Translations under genes and position numbers: made by a program | Notes under the pieces: model-generated | What the model was told of the DNA's origin: nothing | Seen by the model: only the letters and a program-made list of their open reading frames with translations | Databases searched by the model: none | Assembly: GCA_035048495.1 (NCBI GenBank) | Contig: CM068541.1 | Span: 15,879,929-15,943,928, forward strand | DNA length: 64,000 nucleotides | Source of the DNA: Euptelea pleiosperma | Lineage: Eukaryota > Streptophyta > Magnoliopsida > Ranunculales > Eupteleaceae | Reading direction: 5' to 3' | Shown here: one piece after another, positions 1-11,110 of the stretch | Layout of the letters: each line of letters begins with the position of its first letter | Numbering within the stretch: position 1 is the first letter of the stretch

Positions 1-59
1 ATTAAAAAAATCAGTCAACATTTGAAAATCCAAAAGAAGTTTGTATGACAACTTTTCAG

Positions 60-1090
60 GAAACCTGGTCAACAAAAAAATAAGCCCCAAAACTTAGCAA
101 TATTCAGGACTCAAACAAGTTATGTTTGAATCCATGTTGTACCGGCCTAACCTTTCACACGAGTTCGATTTCATAAAAACTGCATGGTTTCTTTTCTCTT
201 TCTTCCATCCTTTAGATAATTCACATTGAGCAAAGGGGTTCTGCATTTTGAAATACTCCCAACAAATTATGAGAAAAAATAAGGGACCATCTTCTAGCCA
301 ACTCCCTAATATGTATATGCCCATGGCCTGAATCTTTTGTTCCATGCCCATCAAATTGTGTTTAGCCGAATATCCCTCCACCCCAAACAGGCCTGAGAAC
401 TTGTCTTTGAAAATTGAAAACCTTAATGAAACAATCTAACCTCCACCCCATTAGAATTTGCTATTCCAGTGGGACCAGAATAAGCTCTGAGAACATTTCC
501 ATTCTTATCTCCAAAGACGCCCCAACGCCGGACAGACCCAAATAACCAACCATACTCATATCAAAGTTGAGCTTTAATCTGCAATCTTCAAACCATGTAA
601 GTGCTCAGAACGAAGAGGCCATTCTACTAGAAGCCTCCACATCGAGTTGTACAACTGTGGTACCGACTGAGACATGCTTTCATAAATTCACCTATTTCTC
701 TCTTCAAAAGACTACAACACATAGCGCAAAGGATAATCTTCTGAAGAATATTCCTTCTTAAACCCCATAGAACAAAAGGAGCTACCCAAAAAGACATTTA
801 CCATATCCTTAGGAAATATTAAGTCCACACTGACGGAGGCAAGCAATAGACTCCACAATCTTGCGAACTTACATTGCCAGAAAGGTGACAATCATTTTCC
901 TCGTGCTGCCCCATAAACGTAACACACCGACTTGGGATGAAGTGCTTCATATTGATGAAATGATCAATTGTGAGAAATTTATCGAAAGCGACCATCAACA
1001 CTTCAAACCTAAGAGGAACGGGATTTCCCCCCGTCTTCAACACCAAGGATCTCTCTTGAGAGAAGATGCCAGGCGGAAAGAAAGATTATG
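60..1090 (-). pseudogene. Degraded L1-type LINE ORF2 3' part (zf-RVT plus RNase H-like)
   Basis: Read on the minus strand from about 1090 down, broken frames resemble the C-terminal part of a plant L1 ORF2. First comes a reverse-transcriptase zinc-binding segment (FLTIDHFINMKHFIPSRC followed by HEENDCHLSGNV). Towards 600 there is an RNase H-like stretch (RLKLNFDMSMVGYLGLSGVG), and near 380 an EGYSAKHNL piece. Many stops and frameshifts make it non-functional. It lies in intron 2 of the SH3P3-like gene. The assignment rests on residue spacing recalled from the family, so it is moderate only. Confidence 0.45.
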
Positions 1091-1099
1091 AAAGGAACT

Positions 1100-1840
1100 C
1101 ACTGAAAACACTCCTGCTGGGTCCCCCTCTCATAATCTCCGATCTTCTCTAACCAAGAGAATGACCTCTAGCCTAGAGGAGAGTGAAACAACACATCAAT
1201 TTCCCTATCAAGCAATCTCCTTTGGAAAACCAGACATCATATTGCGTTTCTCTTTTCAAAATAGTGATTCAACGTCTACCATTGAAAGTCTATAAATATG
1301 AGTCGGGTCTCAAATAGGTTGCGTTGGATGAGGATGAGGGTCTTCCCTTGACCCAACTCAGGCCTGAAGTTTTGTCTCATGCCCAGATTGAAACTGGATA
1401 TAGGGACCCAAGCCCACCACGGCTTAAAAGTTATTAACCCAAATCCAACCCTTAACAAGCCCATGCCAAGCCCACTTAGCCAGCCATAAGACCACTTCAG
1501 ATGCTTATCACATTAGTGGAAAGGAAGAGGAACTCTTATAATTTATAAGCATCCGTTCCTGGTATGCAGCCGATGTGGAACTAAAATGTCTAGTTTTACA
1601 AATAGAGCAAATGTCACTGAGAGAAATTTAAAGTAAACAAATGTTTGCAGGAGCTGTTACAATTACAATAAACTTGTCTAATAGCTACAATGGCACAAAA
1701 GTGCTTTTCGAAGCATTTCAGCTGATTCCAAACACACTCACACCATGTTTTTAAGCCACCAAGTCCCAGGATATGGGCTGGGCCAGCTCCCACATCAAGT
1801 AAAAGGGCTTCCCAAGCCTCACAAGCCTAGTCACAAAAAT
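1100..1840. other. Intronic sequence without a recognised feature
   Basis: This stretch lies inside intron 2 of the SH3P3-like gene. A short ORF at 1276-1464 (minus) is probably chance. I see no domain, terminal repeat or tandem array. The poly-T at about 1848-1856 precedes an AT-rich patch (1860-1975) in which the word CGATTAATC and its relatives recur. Confidence 0.4.
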
Positions 1841-2040
1841 CTCCTTTTTTTTTTTTAAATCTCCGATTTTTTGAATTCACGAATCAATCGCCAATTAATT
1901 GGCAAAATCTCCGACTAATAAAAAATTCGGCGATTAATCAGCTATTTTGCCAAATTTTGCCGATTAATCGACTGAGACCCATTTTTTCCCCTTCTGATTT
2001 CGATTTTGTCGATTTTGGAATTATGAATGGTATATCATGC

Positions 2041-2343
2041 TTAAGGGGCGTTTTGGAACGAGAAGTAAAAGCACTTCTACTTGTAGTAGAAGTTATAAGT
2101 TGATTTTTTACCTCCAAAAAAGTCATAGAAATTCAAATGTCGGGAGGGATTCTAATTTTCGAGAAGTTATTTCTCTTAGAAGTCAAAAGCTAAAAGTTTT
2201 AGCTTCAGTTTTAAGTTAATTTTTAAGTTAATTTTTAACTTTTCAAAAGTTAAAATATGAAACACATCCAAACTAACTTTTTAACTTTTTGGCATATAAA
2301 AGTCAATAAGTTACTTATTTTTGTGTTGCCAAACGTCCCCTTA
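2041..2343. mobile_element. Tourist-like (PIF/Harbinger-type) MITE
   Basis: Terminal inverted repeats AGGGGCGTTTTGG (from 2044) and CCAAACGTCCCC (to 2340) bound a non-coding body of about 297 bp. Each end is flanked by TTA (2041-2043 and 2341-2343), the 3-bp target duplication typical of PIF/Harbinger MITEs. The interior is rich in AGTTAAAA and AACTTTT words that can fold back. It sits in intron 2 of the SH3P3-like gene. Confidence 0.7.
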
Positions 2344-2439
2344 TGAGTTATGACTTATTTTTGTGTTGCCAATTACTTATTTTTGAAAATGGTGACATTT
2401 GTACTCCGTACGTGAAGTCAAACATCAATTAACCAATGT

Positions 2440-2696
2440 ATTTACCAAGGCAATGAGTCGCATGAGGGCTGATTTCTTATGTTTCAAGAAGGGTATATAT
2501 GATATACATGCTTCAACTTGAGGGGGAATGTTAATGTGACACAGCTATTTCTGCACTTGTATCTTTATTACAGCATTAGAATATATAATAATTGTAAGCG
2601 TTGACCAGTGTAAGTTCAAGCCACTAGTTAAACTTCCTCTACTCTCTCTATTCTTCCCCTTCCTCTTTCTATCTCAAAATCCTAATTTACTTTACA
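2440..2696 (+). mobile_element. Ty1/copia 3' end: pol C-terminus, polypurine tract and LTR
   Basis: The phrase FLCFKKGIYDIHAST (about 2470-2520) resembles the extreme C-terminus of copia polyproteins. It runs directly into a polypurine tract, TTGAGGGGGAA (to 2528). An LTR-like segment then starts TGTTAATGTG at 2529 and ends near TTTACA at 2696. This order (pol tail, PPT, TG...CA LTR) is diagnostic of a copia 3' end. The rest of the element is missing. Confidence 0.6.
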
Positions 2697-2798
2697 AGAA
2701 TAATTTTAAAAAAATAGTTTATAAATTACTCAAAGAACAATTCTAACATACATGTTAAAGGTAGCAATATGGGGAAAAAAATATAAGTACTTACCCCA

Positions 2799-2952
2799 AA
2801 AAAGTCTGACAAGCGTTTTGTGGAATATCCCGCTCATGAAATCCCATTACATTTAACATTTTAAGACATGATTCAAAACCATCAATATACTGAAGTGTTG
2901 TATGATTTTGAGGTCTCACTGTATCAGATGTGTTTTGGCTACCAGAATAATA
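2799..2952 (-). other. Exon-like open segment with splice-type borders, unidentified
   Basis: On the minus strand an open stretch is preceded by TTCTCAG and followed by GG|GTAAGTAC, a strong donor-like site. It reads through phrases such as TLQYIDGFESCLKMLNVMG and FHERDIPQNACQ. It lies in intron 2 of the SH3P3-like gene but does not look like the BAR region expected next. I do not recognise it. It could be a cryptic exon, a captured gene piece or chance. Confidence 0.3.
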
Positions 2953-3191
2953 AATCTTATTCCTGAGAACATAAAGGAATGGCTAGATCTTTAAATAAAA
3001 ATGTATAAAAATATAAGGATTTGCCCGGATATCCTGTCTCAAACAATATCTATATCAAATATTCTTAACACATGCAGGAGAGACTCAAGCATTACTGCAA
3101 GTACGCGATAAAAAAAAAACAGCAAACAAATCTCGAATTTGCAAACTAAATAAAAGATTGCCATACTTGTCATACACTAAACCATCCCTAC

Positions 3192-6100
3192 CTTGCCTGC
3201 ACGAGTAGACCTGTACAATTTTTCTAGTTGTTGATGTCTCTGCAACTCGACCTCATCTATAACCATTACATCAGAACTTTCATAACCAGTCCCACTGAAC
3301 TGCTTTATAACTGCCTGAAATTCGAAAGAAAACAGCTATCGATAAGTGACAATCATTGTCTTATAAGCAAAAGACAACTAGCTAACTAGTAAATGATTAA
3401 GAAAGAAAAATCAGCATCTCAAAATTGAGCTTACACTTTTCAATTCAGTGGTTAGTAAAAAACAGATGTCCTAGATCATCTTAAGAATATCTAGACATGG
3501 AGACATGCCTAGAAAAAGTCAATCATCATAAGACATAAATGAGGCAGAAATTCAGCAACTTCAGTAAGTTCGCTAACTGTTTTATTTAATTAATGGGGTG
3601 GACTTGAATTTTAGTGAGTCTCTTGTTTAGTATTATATATAACTAGTGGGTGCCCCGTGCCATCGGCACTCCTCGACAAAGAATTTGCCAAAATCAGTTG
3701 AGTGGCGGAGATCCACCGTCCATTTGGGGGAGGATTAGATCATGGCCCTTCTTTGTTGATGCTTATAAGAGGAGGTATAAGTAGGGAGACAACCAATGTG
3801 TTTTGTTATATAATTATAGAATAGTAAATGGCCCATGCCCACGGCACTCTCCGACAAAAGCGTTTGCAAAAATTGGGTGCCTTCGGCACTCAAACGGTAT
3901 AACGGACTGGAGCGTTACCGTTTTTTCCATTATAACGGATTGTAACGCACAGAGGGAGAAATGAGAAAATAACAGAAATAACAAAAAATAACGGTGTTGA
4001 AATTTAAATTTTGAATAAATTGAGGTCAAATGAGGCGGATTGAGTGGCTGAAATCTAACCGTCCACATTAGATGGATGGATAAAATAAGAGAATACAACT
4101 GAGTTGTCTTGATATATGCGTGGGTGGCCCGTGCCCGCGGCACTTTCCGACAAAGTGTTTGTCAAAATCGGGTAGGAGTGAATCTCAGCCATCGATATGA
4201 AGCATAGTGGATCTCAGCCACTCATTATTGAAGCCATAAAAGATAAGAGGGGTATAAGAAAACCATTAAATTTCCGTTAAATTCTTTTTCTTTTTCTTTT
4301 TTTTAATTTTCAAATTTCAAATTTTAAATTTTGAATTTCAGCACCACTTTTTTTGGTTAAAATCATTAAAATCCATTTTTGCCCCTGGTCGTTTCAATCC
4401 GTTTTAACGGTAACACCCCTCTCGAGGCATAAAAAGTGGGGCTCTGAGCATGACCCTTGGGCTATATGTAAATCCAACCCATTTCATTCCTTATATGTAG
4501 GTAAACAGTAGGTGGCCCGTGCCCACGGCACTCATCGACAAAGCGTTTGTCAAAATTGGGTGTGAGTGGCTGAGATCCACCGTCCATTTAGTGTGATAAG
4601 ATCTCAGCCATCCTTTATGATGTCAGATAAGAGGGGGAGACAACCGTCCTGTTTTGTTATATAGATTAGTAAGAGTCATTAATAAGTTGAAAAGAAAGGT
4701 GTCCACAGAGTTTATTAGAAGTAGTAAGGTTACCAAATTTGAGTAACTTTGAGTGTCTAGAATTAGGAACAGAGTCTGTTTAAAGAGATGGTAACAGTGT
4801 CTTGCTCTTGGTTTTATGTCATCTTTTGAAGAGTTTGAAACTAATAAAAAGTGTTTCACTTAAGAAAGAATTCTCTATTTGTGATGGCTGTACAGCCCTA
4901 GTTAGGGTTTTCTGCTGTAGATTTCTTCACTATTTCGAGTATTTACTGCTGTTTTCATAACAGCAGCTCTCATTATTGTTTTTTACGACCATCGAGCTCT
5001 ATTGTGTGAATCTGAGTGCTTTGCTGCACTCTTACATTTTTTTGGAGATTTGAAGTGCTGCTCTACATCAATTTTTGGTACCAGGGCTGGATCTTGAACG
5101 CAAGATTAAAGATTTGACGTATGAATTCTAGTCAAATCCATGTAAAACAATTTTTGGTGTCAAGAACCTTGGGGAATCTGGAATGCTCAAGGGGAGATGA
5201 ACCCTGTTCTGAAGGACAAATATATGAGCTTGGGTGCTGTTTTTTTCCTTTTTTCTCTTTTGATCAGTAGCTTGGGTGAACAGATAGCAACAGAAGGACT
5301 TGAATATATAGAGAATTTGCGGCAGATTCAACAAGAAAAACAGCAAGAGAAGAGCACAAAAATATGAGACAGCTTGTTCAGGAAAGACAGCATCATCAAA
5401 ATAAAATTGGAATGAGCTGCATCAGTTTTTGGAGGACTGTGAGAGTCCCATGCTTGAATGAGTAAGAGTTGCATAAATAATGAGTTTGTTGGAGTTAAAA
5501 CACTAAAGCTTGTGATTGCAAACGAAAGAGTCACGAAGGTGGACATGTCTCCAACTAAAATCAGTGTTAGTTTTGGAGACATTGGAGTTGTCAATCAATT
5601 AAACAAGACACAAAGTTCAAGATCAGTTTGCCAAAGCCTACAAACGGCGACAACAAAACTAGTTTTTCTTTGCAAAACCAGTTAAGCCTGTTGTAATTAG
5701 ATACAACAAAAAGATAAGTTTGGGACAAAGGCAAGTTGTTGTAGACAAGTCTAAGACCATTATTCTATATTACACAAGGAAAGTGGGTCAAAGCGAGGAA
5801 TGGGATCCACTTTGGTGTTGGTTCAGGGCATAGAATCAGATTTTGGGAGGATATTTGGTGCGGTGAATCCCCTCTTCAGGTTGATTTTCCGGATCTTTAT
5901 GATCTTACAGTGAGGAAGAAATGGTCCATTCAGGAGTGTGCTATAGAGGGGGGTGATTCAGTGGGATGGGACTTCGGCTTCAAGCGAAATCTCAATGACT
6001 GGGAGATCAAGCAAGTCTCTAAATTGCTTCTTCAATTGCATGATGTTCAACTTCTTCCTTCCGTTCAGGACAAACGGTTGTGGATTTGGACCAAGGGCGG

Positions 6101-8081
6101 TGAGTTTTCGGTTCGTTCTTTTATGAGGGATTAGATGGATCCTTCGGAACTTCCTATCCCCTGTCCTTGGTTTGGAAATATAAAATCCCAACTAAAATTG
6201 CTTTCTTCGTTTGCTTGGCTTCGAAGGAGAAGATTTTGACTGCGGATAACCTGAGAACCAGAGGGATCATCATTATAAACTATTGTTCAATGTGCAAACA
6301 TTGCGGTGGATCAACCAATCACATTTTGATACATTGTGATGTAGCGTGGGAGGTTTGGTCTTTCTTCTTCTCAGAGTTTGGGATTAGGTAGGTGTTGTCG
6401 GGCTCCTTCTTGCTTCTTCTCCGAAGCTGGCAATCTCTTGCCTTTGCCTCTAGAGGGAAGATTCTATGACAGATGCTTCCTTTTTACGATTGCTTGCGAT
6501 CTTGGAGAGAGAGGAACCAAAGAATTTTCAAAGGAAAAAAGCGAAGATTTTGCATCGATCATTCTGAACATTAAGGGGATGATGTTCTTGTGGTCTAAGG
6601 CTCGTATCGAATGTCGAGGGCTCTTCTTTGAAGATTTTGTTTTCCGTTGGGAGGTCCTTTGTTCTAGGGATGCGTGATTGGTTTTATCTTTTTCCTTGTG
6701 CTGTTCTTTTTGCTTCCTTTTTCTTTCAGTCTATTGCAAACAAGGTTTTAAATTTCGGCGTTTCGACCGAAATTTCAGTTTCGGGGGGTACCGAAATCCC
6801 CAAAATATGGGTTTCTAAAGCGAAATCCCGAAATTTTGGTTTCGAGCCTCACCGAAATTTTAAACCTTGATTGCAAGTCATCTCGACCTCCTTAGCTGTT
6901 ATGCTTGTATTGTTTCGCTTTTAGCCTTTTTATAAAGTTCATACTTATAAAAAAAAATTTAAGAAAACTTGACTTGTAGTGAGGTTTTGGGCATGTTGAG
7001 CGTGTGGGGGAGCCTTAATAATTTCTATTTTTGTAGAACTTCTTGAGTCTTCCAACTCTCATTCAACTCTAAATCTTAAATTCTTTCCAATTTTCCATAT
7101 TGTTGAGGAATTTGTCTCATCACCTCTACCTTCAGCAAATCTTCTCTAAATATCATGAAGGCTTCCTTCCTTAATATAACAAATCTCTTGTAGACACTTT
7201 CTTAACAGCATAGAGTACCTTAATTTGGAATCTTTGCTAGCACCTTCCATACTAGATTATCTTAGTTAGCCTGACATGAGAATTTTAGACCGAATCGGTG
7301 ACTTTCTTGCTCCATTTCACTATATAACTAACGCATATCTCCCTTGGCAAGATGATCTTTGAGACATTCTAACAAATATATATCTCCCATACCGCATGTC
7401 ATTATCCCGTGCAGTCATCGAACGTGCTTATCAACATAATGGTTCAAAGTCTCATTCCATCACAGCCGAAATGTCTGGCTCGAAAAGGTACCAAGACAAT
7501 ACATAGAGAAACCCTAATGTAGGTATTTTATGTGTCTTTTGTATTACACTGTCAGCATCATCATTTTCGTCTATGCCTGTGAAGTGTCTTGCTTACACTA
7601 CATTGCCAGTCCCAAACCCGGATACAGTGTCAAATCTCTTCATATGAATAATACATATAAAAGAAAAATAACAAATTTACAGCTTAATTAAGCATTAAAA
7701 ATAATTTAATCTTATCAAGACGTCTCCTTTTTTTCCCATGGTCTTTCAAAAAGTCCGGTTCTGTTGCCTTACCTTGATCAACAGTCAGGATTTCATTCAA
7801 TCCATGTGCGATTTACTGATCATCGGCCTAACCCGATCAACGGCCACAGTTTCTTCAATTGATATGTGTCACTATTTTACTCGACCAGTTCGACTGGTCG
7901 ATGCGCAAAAAAGGGGGGGTTTGTCGAAATGGATTTGGTCTGTGCTTCTATTGAGAAAATTTTGAACGAAAATGAGGAAAAGAAGAAGAAATCAATGGGA
8001 AGGAAGGGAAAAAAGGCAGACCTGCTGCTGTTTGGCAACTTGCTCTCTGAGCTTGCTCGCTTGTTTCCTCAAAGCGTCCAT
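3192..8081 (-). CDS. SH3P3: SH3 domain-containing protein, SH3P3-like (first two coding exons)
   Basis: Plant SH3P proteins have an N-terminal BAR-like membrane-binding region and a C-terminal SH3 domain, and act in clathrin-linked vesicle traffic and autophagy. Exon 1 (8022-8081, 20 codons) reads MDALRKQASKLREQVAKQQQ and ends at a GT donor (8021). Exon 2 (3192-3314, 41 codons, phase 0) follows a TTTCAG acceptor, reads AVIKQFSGTGYESSDVMVID and ends in LEKLYRSTRAGK before a GTAGGG donor. Both match the start of Arabidopsis-type SH3P3 almost residue for residue and splice in frame. Intron 1 is about 4.7 kb and intron 2 exceeds 3.1 kb, both filled with transposon pieces. The rest of the BAR region and the SH3 domain must lie left of the window. 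The start codon is the only ATG that gives the family N-terminus. SH3P3 rather than SH3P2 is favoured by YESSDVMVIDE. Confidence 0.92.
3646..4672. repeat. Cluster of four GTGGCCCGTGCCC dispersed-repeat copies
   Basis: A motif of the form GTGGCCCGTGCCCACGGCACT, then CGACAAAGCGTTTG and a GAGATCCACCGTCC block, occurs at about 3648, 3828, 4125 and 4508 in the same orientation. Copies 1 and 4 end in a similar GTTTTGTTATATA stretch. Copies 2 and 3 are interrupted by the AACGG/CCGTT palindromic family (about 3893-4025 and 4265-4440). The class is unknown. Related CTAGTGGGTGGCA starts occur at 35292 and 36520. Confidence 0.6.
4670..5770 (+). mobile_element. LTR-retrotransposon 5' remnant: LTR end and primer-binding-like site
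   Basis: An LTR-like stretch ends near CTCTACA at about 5086 and is followed after a few bases by TTTGGTACCAGGGCTGG, close to the initiator-Met tRNA primer site TGGTATCAGAGC. Downstream to about 5770 there are only short broken ORFs (for example 5458-5685) that I cannot assign to gag. The element is degraded and lies in intron 1 of the SH3P3-like gene. Confidence 0.45.
5770..6957 (+). pseudogene. 5'-truncated L1 LINE: ORF2 C-terminus with zf-RVT and poly-A tail
   Basis: The translation picks up at about 5790 with SGHRIRFWEDIWCGESPL, the region after the reverse-transcriptase thumb in plant L1s. It continues through the zinc-binding domain (IPTKIAFFVCLASKEKILT, then CSMCKHCGGSTNHILIHCDV, about 6180-6350). 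At least one in-frame stop (after FMRD, 6132) and frameshifts break it. It ends with an A-run at 6949-6957. A separate palindromic MITE (6740-6869) sits in its 3' untranslated part. The copy is dead and lies in intron 1 of the SH3P3-like gene. Confidence 0.8.
6740..6869. mobile_element. 130-bp palindromic MITE inside the LINE 3' end
   Basis: Inverted termini ACAAGGTTTTAAATTTCGG and CCGAAATTTTAAACCTTG enclose a body full of TTTCGG/CCGAAA words. ATTGCAA directly flanks both sides (6733-6739 and 6870-6876), a 7-bp (possibly 8-bp) target duplication. This fits a hAT-like MITE. It inserted after the LINE. Confidence 0.7.
6960..7735. other. Intron 1 sequence without a recognised feature
   Basis: This AT-rich stretch lies between the LINE tail and the 5' end of the SH3P3-like gene. 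I see no ORF of note, terminal repeat or tandem array. Confidence 0.4.
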
Positions 8082-8165
8082 GTTTCTCTGCTCCTTCAAA
8101 AGCACAGAAACTCCAGATCTACCAAGTGTGGTACAGGAGCTCCTCCACAGCTGGCTCGTCTTCTG

Positions 8166-8173
8166 TTTATATA
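8166..8173 (-). promoter_or_regulatory. TATA box of the SH3P3-like gene
   Basis: TATATAAA on the minus strand lies about 85 bp upstream of the ATG at 8081, a spacing that allows a short 5'UTR of roughly 50-60 bp. Confidence 0.5.
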
Positions 8174-8544
8174 GTTAACAGCACATCGTCGATGACAGTG
8201 AGCTGTCATCGGATTATCAGCACGTACTCTATGCTTTTGCCACGTACACCAATGAATATTTTAAAAAAATTATTTGGGAATTTTTGGCATACCCCCTCCG
8301 ATATGTTTTGTTCGAAATTTGAGGTACCCAACAACTTGAAAAAGCTAACTTACCCCCCTATGACCCAGTCCACTTTCGATGACTATCGTGAACCCGAATT
8401 GACCAATGAAATTTTGTTGAAAAGATAGAAATACCCCTGTCTTCAACCTTTCATAAACAAAACAAGTGGGGGCTTATGATGAACCCCGCCAAATCAAAAG
8501 GTATAGAATTCAATATTTTTTTTTAATCTTCTCTCTTTATTTTA

Positions 8545-9215
8545 TGGGCGATGCACGTGCACCTTACTCGTGGCAACACCTTACACGTGGTATACATTTA
8601 GAGACCACTGACCGTATAGACGTTTTTCCGATCTCTAGTGGACCTACCTACGAAAATTCATCTTGATTAGCAATTTCTATCCATTGGATTAGAGTCTTTT
8701 TCATGATTTGTTTTCAACTGTAGATTTTTAGCATTACTATTTAGCACGCAGTGTTATAATGAAAATAACGGCCATTATTTTTTGGGCGTTTTAACAGTAC
8801 GTACTAATTTCTATCCGTTATATTCCGTTTTTTAAACCATTCTAGAACCTACCTACCAAAATTCATCATGATTAGCAAAGAGTTTTGACACCATTAATAA
8901 TGTCATATTATGAGCCACGTGGCACAATCTTAGAGATCACTAGCCGTATGGATGTTTTTCCCATCCCTAGTTGGACTTACATATCAAAATTCATCCTAAT
9001 AAGCAATTTATAACCAAGTCTTTTTCTTGATTTATTTGTAGCCGTGCATTTTGATCATTATGATCCAAAGGTTAGAAATCACTAATCAGGTATATTTCTG
9101 TTACATAACTCCATCTAGAGATGGATCAAACATCCATACGGTCAATAGCCTCTGATAAGGTGACATATGTCTCAAATTGTGAGTTTATCGTCAACTTTGA
9201 TGATAGACTTCATCC
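8545..9215. repeat. Two palindromic core elements (family P1), the first a half copy
   Basis: The core phrases AGAGACCACTGACCGTAT and GGTGGACCTA-type blocks, then ATTAGCAATTTCTA, mark a half copy at about 8548-8740. A fuller copy at about 8905-9215 starts TGAGCCACGTGGCACAATC and ends in its rough inverse with CATCCATACGGTCA. Between them (about 8755-8840) lies a piece of the AACGG/CCGTT family. No coding capacity. Confidence 0.6.
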
Positions 9216-9219
9216 TCTA

Positions 9220-9840
9220 ATTTTTTCTAGCATAAAGTATAAGTGTCATGTCAAGGTGCACTAATTGTTTGCAAAGTTGAGTTGAAATGTAAAAGTATTC
9301 AGTGATCAAATTACCCTTGTAAATGAAAAAACCGAAATAAGCAATTTTTGTCAACTTTTAAAGAACTTGAGAGCATAATAGAAATAAGAATTTATTTTAC
9401 TTTTTGACATTTAATTAGCTGCAGGTGACGTATGTAAAACTAGGGTTTTTCCGGTAGTTGCATCGGAAACCCCCGATTCAACAAATTTTGTAAAATCCGT
9501 CTTTAATTATTGTAAAATATGGTAATTCTTTGCACAGTGGAAAATTGGATGTCAATCCGCGCTCGGTATTAGTTTGGGTTAGTGCAATAATGAACATAAA
9601 ATGACGGAAGCTACTAGAAATGATCGAGATGAGAATGGTGATTATATGGTGGATTTCAAAATATTATTTTTTATATTTTGGAGATCACTATTAATCTTGG
9701 ACAAATCAAAATTGAAACTACTACAAGAATACTAAAATAACCATCTTTATTACTTAAACATCACGAAAGTTTCTTGAAACAATTAACTATTACAAATAAT
9801 AAAAAAAGTAAAAGAAACTAACTACAAAGCATTAAAATTC
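9220..9840. other. Intergenic sequence without a recognised feature
   Basis: AT-rich, with no ORF, repeat or terminal structure that I can support. Confidence 0.4.
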
Positions 9841-9870
9841 TAGAGAGAGACAGTGGGAAAACCTACTTTT

Positions 9871-10045
9871 TAGAGAGAGAAATAGAATAACAACATAGAG
9901 AGAGAAAGTAAAAGAAGCCTAGAGAGAAAGAGGGTGCAAGAGAGAAAAATTAATTTTAGAGAGAGAAATAAAATAACAACATAGAGAGAGAAAGTAAAAG
10001 AAGCCTAGAGAGAAAGAGGGTGCAAGAGAGAAAAATTAATTTTAG
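9871..10045. repeat. 86-bp tandem duplication, GA-rich
   Basis: TAGAGAGAGAAATA starts at 9871 and again at 9957, and the third start at 10043 breaks off, giving two copies of 86 bp. The copies differ at only a few bases, so the duplication looks recent. Confidence 0.85.
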
Positions 10046-11110
10046 AGAGAGAAAAGGGCTGACTAGAGAGAGAGTTAAAAAGAGAGAACTACCTTAGAGG
10101 GATGGGACCAGCCCATAGACTTACCAAGTCAGCGAGATGAGAGCATGGTTTCTGATGTGAGAGGTGTGCTTGGAGGTTATGCGCATGGTATGAAGATGGT
10201 GGCGTTTGGTGGTGTTGTGAGCAGGTGGTGTAGAAGCGTGCATGGTGGAGATCGAGGTGCACATAGCCAAGATGTGATCGTGAGAGGCACGCGTGGAAGA
10301 AGAATGAGGTTCAACCAACCTCGTGGAGGTGGCAGGCGGAGGAGGAGATAGTTGTGTTGCTGGAATTCGTAATGGAGGGTAGGTACTCCGAAGACCCACA
10401 CCGTGGATCCGCATAGCTGCTGCAGGTGAGGAGAACGATGGATAGCGTTGGTGGTTGAAGGAGGCGGTGGAAGCAGAAAGAGATAACGGCCTGCTATGGT
10501 TGCAGGCCGTTAACTTAGAGGTTTAGGGGTGGTGCTCTTGCTCCGACCGGTGGTGAGAAGATCACCGGATGTGAAAGTTTGGGACCTGCAACTCGGAGTT
10601 GCAAGTCAGTGTTGGTTTAGATAGTGGCCTTGTGGTGGTGCACGGCTTGCATGGAGAGGGTTGGAGAGATCCGATCTGGTTGCAGGCCGTGGGAGGATGG
10701 TTGCAGGTTTCATAAAGGGGTGGTGTGGTGCAGCGGCGAAACCGCCGATTGAAGTGGAGAGTTGCAGGTCTGGTTCTTTGAGAAGAGAACTAGTGATGGG
10801 AGCGCCATTAGGTTGCGGGGAGGATAGAAATGGCAGCAATGATGTTGGAGGAAAACGACCAAGGTTCTTGCAAGCTGGTTCCCCGGTGATGGAGGAAGAA
10901 GACGGTGGCGCTTGGAGGTGGCTCTTCTCGCCGGTGATGTTGGAAGGGGCATTCTACTTCGAGAGAGTGGTCGCTAGGTGAATGGGAGCGGCTAAGGAGA
11001 ATGCGTTGAGAGGAAGGAGAGATGGAGGTCTTAAAGAGGGTTGGATAGATTGGGAGTGAATGGGAATGGAAGATAGATCCCCCTTAGGGTTTTCTTTTGG
11101 GTTATATATA
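10046..11110. other. GC-rich non-coding segment with internal GTTGCAGGCCGT repeats
   Basis: GC content is clearly higher than in the surroundings. The word GGTTGCAGGCCGTT recurs at about 10498 and 10678, with related GTTGCAGGT words nearby. ORFs on both strands (for example 10121-10414 minus and 10661-10981 plus) are open because of composition and show no domain. It may be the internal leader of an LTR retrotransposon, but I cannot show its ends. Confidence 0.4.

Noticed and set aside
3814..4143. 109-codon minus-strand ORF
   Set aside because: It spans two dispersed-repeat copies and a palindromic insert; no domain or splice sites.
10121..10981. Pro-rich and Gly/Arg-rich ORFs on both strands
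   Set aside because: Open because of high GC; no domain, no splice pattern, and overlapping frames on both strands are equally open.
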